Assembly (NCBI GenBank): GCA_011947345.1
Contig: JAAVTG010000153.1
Location: 1-26,711, forward strand
Source: Phytophthora quininea
Taxonomy: Eukaryota; Oomycota; Peronosporomycetes; Peronosporales; Peronosporaceae
Direction of reading: 5' to 3'
DNA length: 26,711 bases
Each line of letters opens with the position of its first letter. Position 1 is the stretch's first letter. The position numbers and the translations under genes are program-made. Of this stretch, positions 10,441-18,793 are shown one piece after another. The notes beneath the pieces are model-generated. The model had not been told where the DNA came from. It searched no databases and saw only the letters and a list, made by a program, of their open reading frames with translations.

Positions 10441-12154
10441 TCAGATGGTCTCCGGCTCATCGGCAAGCGAGACTTTAGTGACGTCGGCTTCCAGCGCGTC
10501 CATTGCCTCCTTGGAGCGCCAGCACGGACAACGTCCGCAAAGCTCGGGGCCTCGTCCGCAACCCACGAGAAGCGCGCAAAGAGCTTCTTGGCGTCGCCAC
10601 CCGCGCTCGCGCTGTCGACGCGGCTGCGTCGCCCACAGCTTGCGTCGTGAACTCCTCCGAGAAATACGTCGTGTCCGTGTTGCTCATGACGTTCGGCAAG
10701 ATCGGCGGCTGGACCTTCTTCTGCTCCAGCAAGGCCCAGTCGATGCCCTTGAAGAAGGCGTGCTTCTTGATGGCCTGCACGCCCTTCACCTGGAACATCG
10801 TGGATTTGCCGGAGCCCAGTCGCTTGTCCACGTTTCTCTCCAGCAGTTGCTTCAGGATGGAGTGCGTGTCGGACCCGAGCCACTTGGGCAGCGGGAGCTG
10901 CAGGAAACAACGTTATGTTAACCGTGGATTGAATCAATGCGTAAATGGCATTAGTCGATACTCACCTTTTCGTTCAGAATCTTGTGGTGCAGTTTCTTGC
11001 GGTTCTTGTGTCGGAATGGTGGGTAGCCCGTCACCATTTCGTAGATGAGTGCACCGAGTGCCCACCAGTCCACAGCATTGTTGTATGCCTTGCGGCGGAT
11101 CATCTCAGGAGGCATGTACTCTATTACCAAGAAGAAAATAATTAGCATCAGCAAAGTTACTCACAAAATAATGTGCCCAACCAAACCTACCGTTCGTGCC
11201 GCACATGGTACTCGTCGAGTCGTCCTCCTATGGGAAATGGAGTCCATTAGCATATCGTTCGCCCCCATGGAGGAGGAGTATTTACTCACATCCGTCATCT
11301 CCTTAGCGAGGCCAAAATCCGTCAGGCGGATATGTCCATCCGCGCCAAGCAAAATGTTTTCAGGCTTCAGGTCACTACAGCATCAACAAGTGTGAGTCAA
11401 ACGGCAACCACGAGAATTCATCTCAAACTATTACCGATGAATGATGCCTCTCGAGTGCAGGTGCTCGAGTGCCAGCACCATTTCAGCCGCGTAGAACTTG
11501 GCTGAGCTCTCCAGAAGAAGCCCTTCCTTGTGCAGGTGGTGGAACAGCTCTCCTCCGGCCACGAACGGCATGACCAAGTACACGTTGGACTTGGTCTGGA
11601 ACGCGTAGCGGAGACTGATCAGGAAAGGATGGTTGATCTTGGTCATGATGTCTCTCTCGGCCTGCAAGTACGACACGGAATTGTGCTGCACGATGTATTT
11701 GTTCGACACAATCTACGCACAAAGCTGTTAACAACCCAATAACTTAACACAAGGCTGAAAATAACCTGCCTTCATGGCCAAGATCTCGTCCGTGGGGGTG
11801 TGTCGCACTTGGATGACCTTGCCAAAGGCCCCCATGCCAATGACACAGAGCAAGTCGAAGTCCTGCGGCCCCACTGGCTGCTTGTTGGTGCTTGTAGCAG
11901 TGCTTAAGCTGCTGGTGCTGTCCGAGCCCGATGAGACTGCAGAGGCCGGAGAAGATAACGCCAGTTCGTCCTCATGCTCGCTCTCCTTGATGGCCTCGGT
12001 CTTGGGGTTGAGCTTTTGAAGGTGAAGCGCCTGGTCTTGGTCGTTTTCTCATCGATGCGCGGCGTCGGGGGCGCACAGCAGTAGTGAGCACTTGGACAGG
12101 CACCTCGGCGGCCTCAAAGTCTTCGGTCTCGGCCTTGGTTAGCATGGTCGCCAT
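10441..12154 (-). CDS. AGC-family Ser/Thr protein kinase (S6K/Akt-like), six exons
   Basis: Exons (minus strand): 12154-11770, 11712-11435, 11374-11290, 11227-11191, 11120-10966, 10897-10441. Seen in order: Gly-rich loop GMGAFGKV (about residue 107), lysine in AMK129, HRDLKPEN (D223), DFG (241-243), activation loop STMCGTNEYMPPE with candidate phospho-Thr257, [19 protein letters not shown], then an AGC tail with hydrophobic motif FARFSW. About 100 residues precede the kinase domain, rich in Ser and acidic residues; no PH or C2 domain is recognised. Four single-base deletions break the frame: sense C run at 12067-12071, A run at 12014-12017, C at 10620-10621, G at 10519-10520. With them restored the spliced CDS is 1401 nt (466 aa), ending SLADEPETI. 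Known AGC kinases act downstream of PDK1-type kinases; the upstream partner here is inferred. Confidence 0.88.
10898..10965 (-). other. Intron 5 of AGC kinase (68 nt, GT-AG)
   Basis: GTGAGT donor after ILNEK and CTGCAG acceptor before LPLPKWLG; phase 0. The join keeps kinase-family sequence continuous. Confidence 0.85.
11121..11190 (-). other. Intron 4 of AGC kinase (70 nt, GT-AG)
   Basis: GTAGGT donor splits the Glu codon of GTNEY and the acceptor is AATAG. It interrupts the activation loop. Confidence 0.85.
11228..11289 (-). other. Intron 3 of AGC kinase (62 nt, GT-AG)
   Basis: GTGAGT donor after LAKEMTD and CCATAG acceptor before EDDSTSTM; phase 0. Confidence 0.85.
11375..11434 (-). other. 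Intron 2 of AGC kinase (60 nt, GT-AG)
   Basis: The donor GTAATA lies within the Arg codon of the catalytic HRD motif and the acceptor is CTGTAG. Joining restores HRDLKPEN. Confidence 0.88.
11713..11769 (-). other. Intron 1 of AGC kinase (57 nt, apparent GC-AG)
   Basis: The exon ends ILAMK, with the ATP-binding lysine, and the next exon begins IVSNKYIVQ. The only join that keeps the frame uses AAG followed by GCAGGT as donor and GCGTAG as acceptor. The GT four bases further in would add four bases and break the frame. Confidence 0.7.
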
Positions 12155-12177
12155 CGCGAACGCTACTGACCAGCAAG

Positions 12178-12575
12178 TTACCGCATGCACAGTTTCGAGC
12201 GGTTACACATCTGAAACATTGTAAATTTAAAATCTGAAACTAACTGATTTATGCACAAAACCATTCTAAACGAGGAGAACTTCGGCTCGATCGCCATGTG
12301 AGGAGATATGACAATTCTCCCATCTTTTCGGTCAAAACCTCCTACGACTTGAGCAAGGTCGCCCACGTCGAACGACAGGGTTAGCCACGCCAAAACAGTC
12401 GGGAAGAAGAAGCGACCGTTGAGCAGGCAAATCTCCTCCATTCGGCAAACGGAGTTTGGGGGCCCCTCCACGAGCACCAGCAGCGAGCAGAGCGTGGCAG
12501 CGGCCACACACGGATGGGTTTGTGGTTATCCGCAAGCAGGTGCGTCAGCACTCGCGTTTGTGCTTCGCAGGACAT
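12178..12575 (-). CDS. Possible small protein of about 132 residues, unknown
   Basis: An ATG at 12575 (MSCEAQTRVLTHLLADNHKP) leads, after adding one base to a C run (sense strand) at 12516-12518, into a frame with a Leu/Val-rich stretch, VEGPPNSVCRMEEICLLNG and LAWLTLSFDVGDLAQVV, ending at 12178. I do not recognise the family. It reads in the same direction as the kinase and stops 23 nt before the kinase ATG, so part of it could instead be kinase 5' UTR. A possible intron (donor after SSFRM, acceptor before MCNRSK) would change the C-terminus. Protein-like composition and the same kind of repair seen elsewhere are the only support. Confidence 0.35.
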
Positions 12576-13118
12576 GTCAGATGTGCACTAATTGGGGCTT
12601 TCCGCGTCGCTGTAGGTGGAGACGCGCCAGTCGACGACTTGACGGCCACTTGACAGGTGATGTGACTTCCAGGAGGAGCCGCTAAGCCATTTGCGCAAGC
12701 CAGTATGTTTGGCGGTGATGTGGTGCTCTAGGTGGTGCGCTAACTGTGGTCTAACGATTTGATTGGATGGTGCAGTAGGACTTGTGATTCCTCCAGCAGA
12801 ACCAGCCGTACGTGTGTGTGTCTTCCAGTGCCTACACTAGTCTAACGCATTGATTCGATAGTGCTCTAGCTGTCGGCATAGCTGTTGAATAGGCCGCTCC
12901 CTTGAATGGGTGCAGCAGGGCTGCCGCTTTACGCAGAAACAAGCGGATAGTGTGTTGATAAGATGAAACTAAGGAATGTGAGTGATAGCAGGGTTAAAAC
13001 CTATACGGTGTGTGTCGGCCCTGGACTGCACATGATGCGATACCATCTTCTGAAGTGCGCATCACTTACGTGTAAAACGGCAAGCACACCTTCACTGCAG
13101 TGCACTTAGAGAGGCAGG
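12576..13118. other. Intergenic stretch, start of the gene-sparse tract
   Basis: No gene seen. A diverged direct repeat of about 25 bp occurs at about 12750 and 12840 (TCTAACG..TTGATT.GAT.GTGC). Its nature is unknown. Confidence 0.4.
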
Positions 13119-13561
13119 GTGATGACTTGTGATGAAACTGGTTTAGTTAATCTGTTCGAAACCTCTCAGCAATTGATTAAGGAAGTTGAGAGCTATGACG
13201 GCAGGTTGACTGCCGCACAAAACCAGAGAGCCCGTATGTTGTGTAAGGAAGGTTTCAAGCCAGCGCGCATTTTGGTTGCTCTTCCGCACAAATTGGATAA
13301 AGTTCACAATTCTGTGGTATATTACAGGAAGACAGAGCTCGGTAACACGGATGATGTGGATGCTCTAGAGAATCTTATAAATGCTCGTACTTTTAGCGGT
13401 CTTGAAGATGACGCAGATGCATTTTCATTCTCAAGCAAACTCAACGCTGACGGAACGCCTGTTGTTGGCGAAGGCAACCAACAGTTGCATAGACCTGTTC
13501 GAGCTCATGAAACTTGCACAAATTCGTCTTGGCATTGTTGGGAACTATAGCAGTCAAACTT
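13119..13561 (+). pseudogene. MULE-type transposase fragment (N-terminal part)
   Basis: About 147 codons: RLTAAQNQRARMLCKEGFKP, then a HNSVVYYRKTELGNTDDVD segment, a TFSGLEDDADAFSF segment and LNADGTPVVGEGN, then after a one-base shift near 13480 CIDLFELMKLAQIRLGIVG. This order resembles the region before the DDE core in MULE transposases of oomycetes, as I remember them. No DDE catalytic core follows: a stop comes at 13559-13561. I take it as a truncated transposase. No terminal inverted repeats were found next to it. Confidence 0.5.
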
Positions 13562-13675
13562 AGCCACAAATTGGCAGAATATATACACTCAAATGTCAAA
13601 TATATATTTATTAGCTACTCTTCAGCTGATATTTACAAGGATATTAGTAAAATAATGTTCGTTTACTTGCTGTAG

Positions 13676-13906
13676 CTGCCTGGAGAGCTCCGCACGATCC
13701 GCGGGAAACTGGCGTACCTCGACTGGGCGGCGAAGCAAAGCTTCAACGATGAATTCGATTTTGCGCGGTCAATCCATGCCCCTCGCAATTCGATTCGTTT
13801 CGGCTTGAGCGTGATGCATTTGGTGAGCCATCTCGGAGTCCATGGGGATTTTATCATGTCGAGAGCAAATAGGAAGTGGCAAGCTTGTCGAACATTGACA
13901 GATTAG
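13676..13906 (+). CDS. Exon-like open frame of 76 codons, C-terminal exon of unknown protein
   Basis: This frame has no early ATG but reads like protein throughout: LPGELRTIRGKLAYLDWAAK, NDEFDFARSIHAPRNSIRFG, LSVMHLVSHLGVHGDFIMSR, ending at TAG 13904-13906. It begins directly after TTACTTGCTGTAG, a good 3' splice site. I read it as the last exon of a gene whose upstream exons are lost or unrecognised, or as a captured gene fragment. The upstream 110 bp are AT-rich and intron-like; the MULE fragment ends just before. The family is unknown. Minus-strand ORFs here are its shadows. Confidence 0.4.
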   Translation: MPGELRTIRGKLAYLDWAAKQSFNDEFDFARSIHAPRNSIRFGLSVMHLVSHLGVHGDFIMSRANRKWQACRTLTD

Positions 13907-15485
13907 AACATTTATGCGTAAAACGGCTTTTACAATTGGAAGCATTAAAATGATCGAAATTCGTGAATTTATAGTACTTGTCGTATTACACAACCAATTG
14001 TGTTAAAACACTTCAAGCTGTCACCGTATGGGCAATTCCAATAGGAAAGCGACGGGAGTGCTGGTGTTTCTTCTTCGCACCACACATTCGTTTTGTGTGC
14101 GAAACGGAAAACCCGAAGACGGGTAGCCTTCTTTGTCAGCTTCGCTGTCAGTAGTGGTTTAGTATATGTGCATCAAATCGTACTGACTTAGTGTTTTACG
14201 AAACCAATCATATCGCCCCAATGTGTGACTGAAGGACAGATTTCTAAGAGGCGCGAACATTATTGCATAAGGTGACTACACTAATTCTATCTTCAATTTA
14301 TGATTGTTTAGAGGTATACTCATGACTGCACAAAAGTTGATATTAGCTTTTGGCGGCCCGCTCTTGCTCTATCCTCCATAAACAATCATCTGACCGGAAA
14401 AGGGATCGCAACTTTGCTACACGGCAATTCATGCCCTGTCCTCATATGAAATAGGCGAGTCAGTGTCCAACGCCTATGTCGTCCCTAGCCTCCCCAGTCG
14501 ACTGCAAGAGGAATCTTCTCCCAAAACGTTGTGAATTATATGAATGACCCCCTGGTTTCGGTGGTGTTTACCGCGTCACGAGCATGCAGCTTCAAAAGCG
14601 CTCATAACAGCAGCAGGAGAGGTGTAGTTGACACAGCAGCGCGCACTAAATATATCCCATCACCCTGCGTATGTGGCCTGTAGCCACTGGTCATTTCGCT
14701 GCGGTCCAAGGAAACGATCGAAGCTGTGGCTATGCGTACGCGTCCAAGCGTCCCCACTGCATTCCTGTGAGGTGCAGCCGTTGCTGCGTTGCTGTGCTTA
14801 ATGAAGGAGATGTGAACCAAGCTGTAGACCACAGCAGACAGTGTAACGTAAGCACCACGGATTACTGATGGTGTGCTATGGAGACTGCGGCGAACGACTA
14901 TCGAGACTTCACTATGCGAAGGACAATCGTTGGCACTGGCGTGTGTTGTATGCGAACAATCAGTAGGATAGGAAAGGAATAGTGCTTGGTTTGGTATTGC
15001 TAGACTAAATTTAATTGCTGGGGAGCAGTGGTATTTGGCAGGAGCCTCATTTACTTGAGACCTTGCAGCCTGCGGCGCAAGTGAAACCTCTCTTTTGCCC
15101 GCCGCCATGTCCAACTGGCCATACGTGTCAGGAGTCAGTGTCACGATTTGAAGTAATGGAGATTGGGTACGGGCTTTTAGGTAACATATTCTACCACTTG
15201 ATCGCCATGTTCTCTAGTTGTAACGACAGTGTTGAAAGTCTGTATCTTGGTAGCGCTGACAGAATAACTATCTCACGAACAACGAATACAAGATTCATTT
15301 AAATGGTAAGTTAGACCTTTGTATACAGGTGTCGTGAACAGAACTAGCACTTGGGATCTGTAAATTAAGACATATCCAGTCTCATAATTCAGGTATTAAG
15401 TCCTAGAAGGAGTTATATTAGTTCTCACTTTTCAGCCTAAGACTCACTTGAGACCATAAATCATCGACCTTTCGAGTTTGCCACC
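13907..15485. other. Gene-sparse stretch, two weak inverted repeats
   Basis: No gene I can support. There is a hairpin at 14074-14103 (TTCGCAC arm with a one-base bulge) and an 11-bp perfect inverted repeat ATGATTGTTTA at 14300-14310 and 14379-14389. A minus-strand ORF of 180 codons (14602-15144) and a plus ORF of 95 codons (15015-15302) are open, but their composition is not protein-like. The region may be old mobile-element sequence. Confidence 0.4.
14300..14389. repeat. 90-bp segment bounded by 11-bp inverted repeats
   Basis: ATGATTGTTTA at the left end is exactly mirrored at the right end, with GAGG/CCTCC partly extending the match. The size and layout suggest a tiny MITE-like element, but no target-site duplication is visible and chance is possible. 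Confidence 0.35.
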
Positions 15486-16167
15486 ATGGAGATGCAACCC
15501 TATGCCCCCAGCACCAATTCCCAGCTCATGAAGGCAGAAGTCACCCCACTCCGACACCAATGCAACAAGATGTTGCAATGGTAAACGGAGTTGAACAACC
15601 CGGGATGGCCTCCTCCGGAGAGCGTCCTACAGGACGGAAGACGAAGGTATAAATCTCCCGGTAACGGCACACCAGATGTGGGGTTGGTTATCAATTGGTG
15701 ATCTCCTGAGAGGAGGTCACGAATTTCGTCGAGACACGCATGGCCAGGAAGGAGACCAACCACCCAACGTGGCGGTGAATGAGGACTGCCTCGATCTTGT
15801 TCGTGAAGACTACGAAAAAGGGATCATTGACGCAGAACAGCTTCTTAGCCTCGCCGAGAATCCTCAACCCAGACCCCTGAGAGACGCGGTGTTTAGGCAC
15901 CGCCTAAGGCCACTGTCCCGCCCGAAAATCATCGCCAATTTGAAATTAATATGCTACAACAAAGTTATTTGCCAACTCCTGGACGATCATGCTATTGTGT
16001 ACATGCACAAGATGCCCCGCAACCAACTCGTATTTCAAGTGATCTCGAAAGATGTGAGGAAGAAACTCGAGGGACAGAAATGTCTGCTATTCGGGAAGAT
16101 CCTAGAGTTTGAACGATGTAATCTTCTTTCGGACGACTATTTCTATAATACATACAGTTTACGGTAA
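15486..16167 (+). CDS. Unknown protein of about 227 residues, possibly retroelement ORF1-like
   Basis: The ATG sits in a strong initiation context (GCCACCATGG). Two single-base additions (C run 15544-15547; A pair 15638-15639) join MEMQPYAPSTNSQLMKAEVT, a Pro/Thr/Gln-rich stretch, WGWLSIGDLLRGGHEFRRDT and a basic second half: PRPLRDAVFRHRLRPLSRPK, then VYMHKMPRNQLVFQVISKDV, KKLEGQKCLLFGKILEFERC and NLLSDDYFYNTYSL. The repaired length is exactly 228 codons. The arrangement (low-complexity N-terminus, basic compact C-terminal half) resembles nucleic-acid-binding ORF1 proteins of non-LTR elements, and it lies in a tract of mobile-element debris. No reverse transcriptase follows. A host gene of unknown function is the alternative. 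Confidence 0.45.
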
Positions 16168-16244
16168 TTAAAAATGATTTAGAAATATAACGTGACCATT
16201 AGAAAATATGTGGATCATGATGATATTGAAAGGCCCTCAAATAG

Positions 16245-16516
16245 GAACTTGCCAAGCTCACGGAAACATACGAGAAGAAACGCTTCAAGCTCAATGAAGC
16301 GCATGACAAGGAGGGGCAAGTTTTCAGAACCGTGCTGGTGGACAAAACGGCGGAGGATGCCCAGCTAGCCGGTGTGATGGAGGCGTTCGCAGAGGAGAAG
16401 CTGGCGGCAGTAGCAAGGTGCACGAGGATGAGCTGGCCACTTTGCGGAAAACTCACGAGATGGAGGTGGAGGCTTTGAAGGAAGAGGTGAAGAACTTTTT
16501 ACACTTTGTTTTATGA
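16245..16516 (+). pseudogene. Coiled-coil exon or gene fragment
   Basis: Directly after an acceptor-like AAATAG comes a frame rich in Glu, Lys, Ala and Leu in heptad-like spacing: ELAKLTETYEKKRFKLNEAH, MEAFAEEKLAAVAK, VHEDELATLRKTHEMEVEAL. One base must be added at 16415-16416. It reaches GAAGAG followed by GTGAAG at 16487, a possible donor (81 codons, phase 0 at both ends), or reads on to TGA at 16514-16516. No start codon is seen. It looks like an internal exon of a long coiled-coil protein, either stranded or captured by a mobile element. A following exon may lie at 16697-16804 (VKRGGNNTAWHRDGVHEKYQ) but this is uncertain. Confidence 0.45.
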
Positions 16517-17304
16517 ACATCGCATCTATGTATCGTAGGTACGGCATGGTATGTACATACCACATTATATTATAACAGCCTTAGCCAGATACGACTCCAA
16601 CGTGAAGTGCACATGCTAATAATCTCAAAATACATAAGTGCGCTGATATTTTGGTGTCTGCGGTAACCAAGCTCACAACACAAGAAGCACTAAGAGGTCA
16701 AGCGTGGCGGCAACAATACAGCATGGCACCGAGATGGCGTACACGAGAAGTACCAGGTCGGCACATGCCTGCTGGTCGTGCTGCTCGCGTCGGCAGGGGG
16801 CTAGATATGTAAAGTTTTAATTGCATAATTCTCTAATCGTAATGACGTTTGGGGTCCAGCGGTATTATAGCAAACATGTTCTCAAATTAACACTTAAATA
16901 TTCTTAGCTTCTTACGTATATTGATTTGAAAGCTCGGGACAAACGTTAACAATCCTCTCTATTGAAATTTCGATACACAAATATTCTTTAGCGACACAAT
17001 TCTCAAATGATTTTGTTATACCAGTTATCGAACTGTAACCCCCGTGAGCTAACACCACGCAGATGTATAGAATTATAATATTGAAGTGTAAACGGGCATG
17101 TTGTGCTGTGTATTGTAAAAAAATCTATAAAATTAAATAAACTCGATTAAAGCTTGGGAACGGAAAAATTTCGCAACTACACGATTTGCGGTTCAAGAGG
17201 GCTCTCTATCACTACAGAATCTAATGGTATGCGGTGGAGGCACAGTGAGAACGAATTCATGCAAGACTGTCGTATATTATGTAGGTTTGGTGAAAGAATT
17301 GCAG
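16517..17304. other. AT-rich gene-free stretch
   Basis: Apart from the possible exon at 16697-16804 and a perfect 16-bp palindrome TGGTATGTACATACCA at 16547-16562, nothing is recognised. 16800-17150 is clearly AT-rich. Confidence 0.5.
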
Positions 17305-17750
17305 TCAGTGAGCCCAAACCAAGCAGGAAGCCGAAGCAACGACAAAGCCGGCGTCTCCACCTTCTGCAAGAATCTCCATCGCAGCCTTCTCGCTTTCTGC
17401 GCTGCCGCTCGTCCCAGCGCCAACGCTTAGAGTAGCACGGACATTTAGTCTCCACCAGCATCGACGAGGCCGCTGCGGGCGATTTCGCCGACTCTCATGT
17501 CCACTGCGCAAAGGTTGGACAGCATTTCGCTCGCGAAACCCACGAGCACTTTAACGCCAACAGCATCGTCCTCGACACCAACAACCTCGCAGTCAGCGTA
17601 CAGTGGTGTGGCTCTCACCCAAGTAGCATTTGCAACACCGGTATAGTCGCCATTTTTTATATCGGCCCTGGGCCACGTTTCGTTTCGGGAAGCACATGAG
17701 ACACTAGCAGCTTGGCACGGCACGACGAGAACCAACCAGCTGGTCGCCAT
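17305..17750 (-). CDS. Small secreted protein of about 148 residues, unknown family
   Basis: The ATG at 17750 begins MATSWLVLVVPCQAASVSCA, a probable signal peptide cleaved near residue 15-17. The mature part is acidic with few Cys residues (in YADCEVV, SNLCAVD and VASASCLVW) and has one N-glycosylation site (NAT) and one NET. One base added at 17448 (sense C) carries the frame from GLVDAGGD into LNVRATLSVGAGTSGSAESE and on to a stop at 17305; the repaired length is exactly 149 codons. I recognise no domain. Size, signal peptide and location among mobile elements fit a secreted effector candidate, but also any apoplastic or cell-wall protein. No RXLR, WY or NPP1 motif is seen. ORFs on the other strand (17154-17461) are shadows. 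Confidence 0.55.
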
Positions 17751-18375
17751 GTGTCACCTACTATACCAGTTAGTCGAAGGGTTCAACTGAACTTGCTGGT
17801 GCTGACGGAGAACGACAGTGTTTCATTGTAACAGCAGGATATTGCTATGGGCACCAGCTTTGCCAAGTGACATACAACAAGTCATTTTTCTAGTGCTATA
17901 CCTCGTTAAAGTCTTCAATTATATATTACTTGATCCTCCATGATTTGACCTGCGAATCGTCTGCCTGATGAAAATTGTTGCTGTTGGCAGCTTTAGCGCG
18001 TAGAGAGGGAGACTAGGTACTTGACGGTAGAAGCGAAGTGTTCATTAGTGAGTCGTTAAAGTAGAACCTAAGCTAGAAATGAGTAGGCTACTGACAAACA
18101 GGCAGTGAAAGTTGTCCGTTATCAGTCATTTCTGAAGGGTAATTTGCCCTTCAGTGGGGTCCTACTATACTGCATGATATGCAGTTAAAGAGTCGGGTAA
18201 GGGGATGAGCCCTTACTTCAACAAAAGCACATTCTTTTGTATTCGAGGTCTACGGCGTCGACGCCTTACCTGATGCAATCGACGTCCTCACTGGGAAAAA
18301 TGTCGGGACTGCATTCTTCGCTACTGCGTCTTGATAGTCCAAAATTCGGCCAGATTTGGCCGTGTCGGACCACAT
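17751..18375. other. Intergenic stretch with two small hairpins
   Basis: No gene seen. Two adjacent hairpins lie at 18132-18154 (CTGAAGGG/CCCTTCAG, 7-nt loop) and 18169-18185 (ACTGCAT/ATGCAGT, 3-nt loop). Minus-strand reading from the Gypsy relic fades out around 18240. Confidence 0.45.
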
Positions 18376-18720
18376 TCATACCGTTTTTACCTCAACAAGT
18401 CCATCCGTCGCTACGACGGCACTTGTACTGTTGCAAGCAAATAGTTCGCGTGGGTGGGTCAGTCCACCTTTGACCACCAACGCATACCGTTCACCGCCGA
18501 ATGTGTCGCCCAGTCGCAAGTAATTCCAGTGCGCAATCTCATTCCTCTGTGTAACAGTAAGCTTAGGCCTACATAATCGTGTAGAGATTCGAGGGCCTTT
18601 CACATACTTCCGAATGAAGCATGATCTCTCTGCAGTTTCTCGCAGTAGAACTGATCATTCAGAACAGCGAACGCAATATGCCCCTGGCGAACCACAATGA
18701 GCGACGACCATCAGATGCAC
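18376..18720 (-). mobile_element. Ty3/Gypsy retrotransposon relic (integrase region)
   Basis: Reading leftward, LMVVAHCGSPG (18714 down) resembles the zinc-finger region of Gypsy integrases. After frame breaks and a stop comes KLTVTQRNEIAHWNYLRLGD, then TFGGERYALVVKGGLTHPRE and LFACNSTSAVVA, the pattern around the first catalytic Asp and following strands of the integrase core. The usual H-W-D is H-W-N here, so the catalytic Asp is lost. The sequence stops at 18376 and there is no LTR or other domain, so it is a dead fragment. It ends only about 75 bp from the start codon of the FN3-repeat gene. Confidence 0.65.
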
Positions 18721-18793
18721 CAGTAGAGTATTTTTGCTCTAAATTTTTACATCTTGAAAGGACACATAAAGATACGCTTTGACACGCGTTAGC

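Noticed and set aside
14602..15144. 180-codon minus-strand ORF
   Set aside because: Open, but rich in Ser, Thr, His and Ala without domain, splice signal or signal peptide, in repeat-like DNA; probably chance or an antisense frame of an old element.
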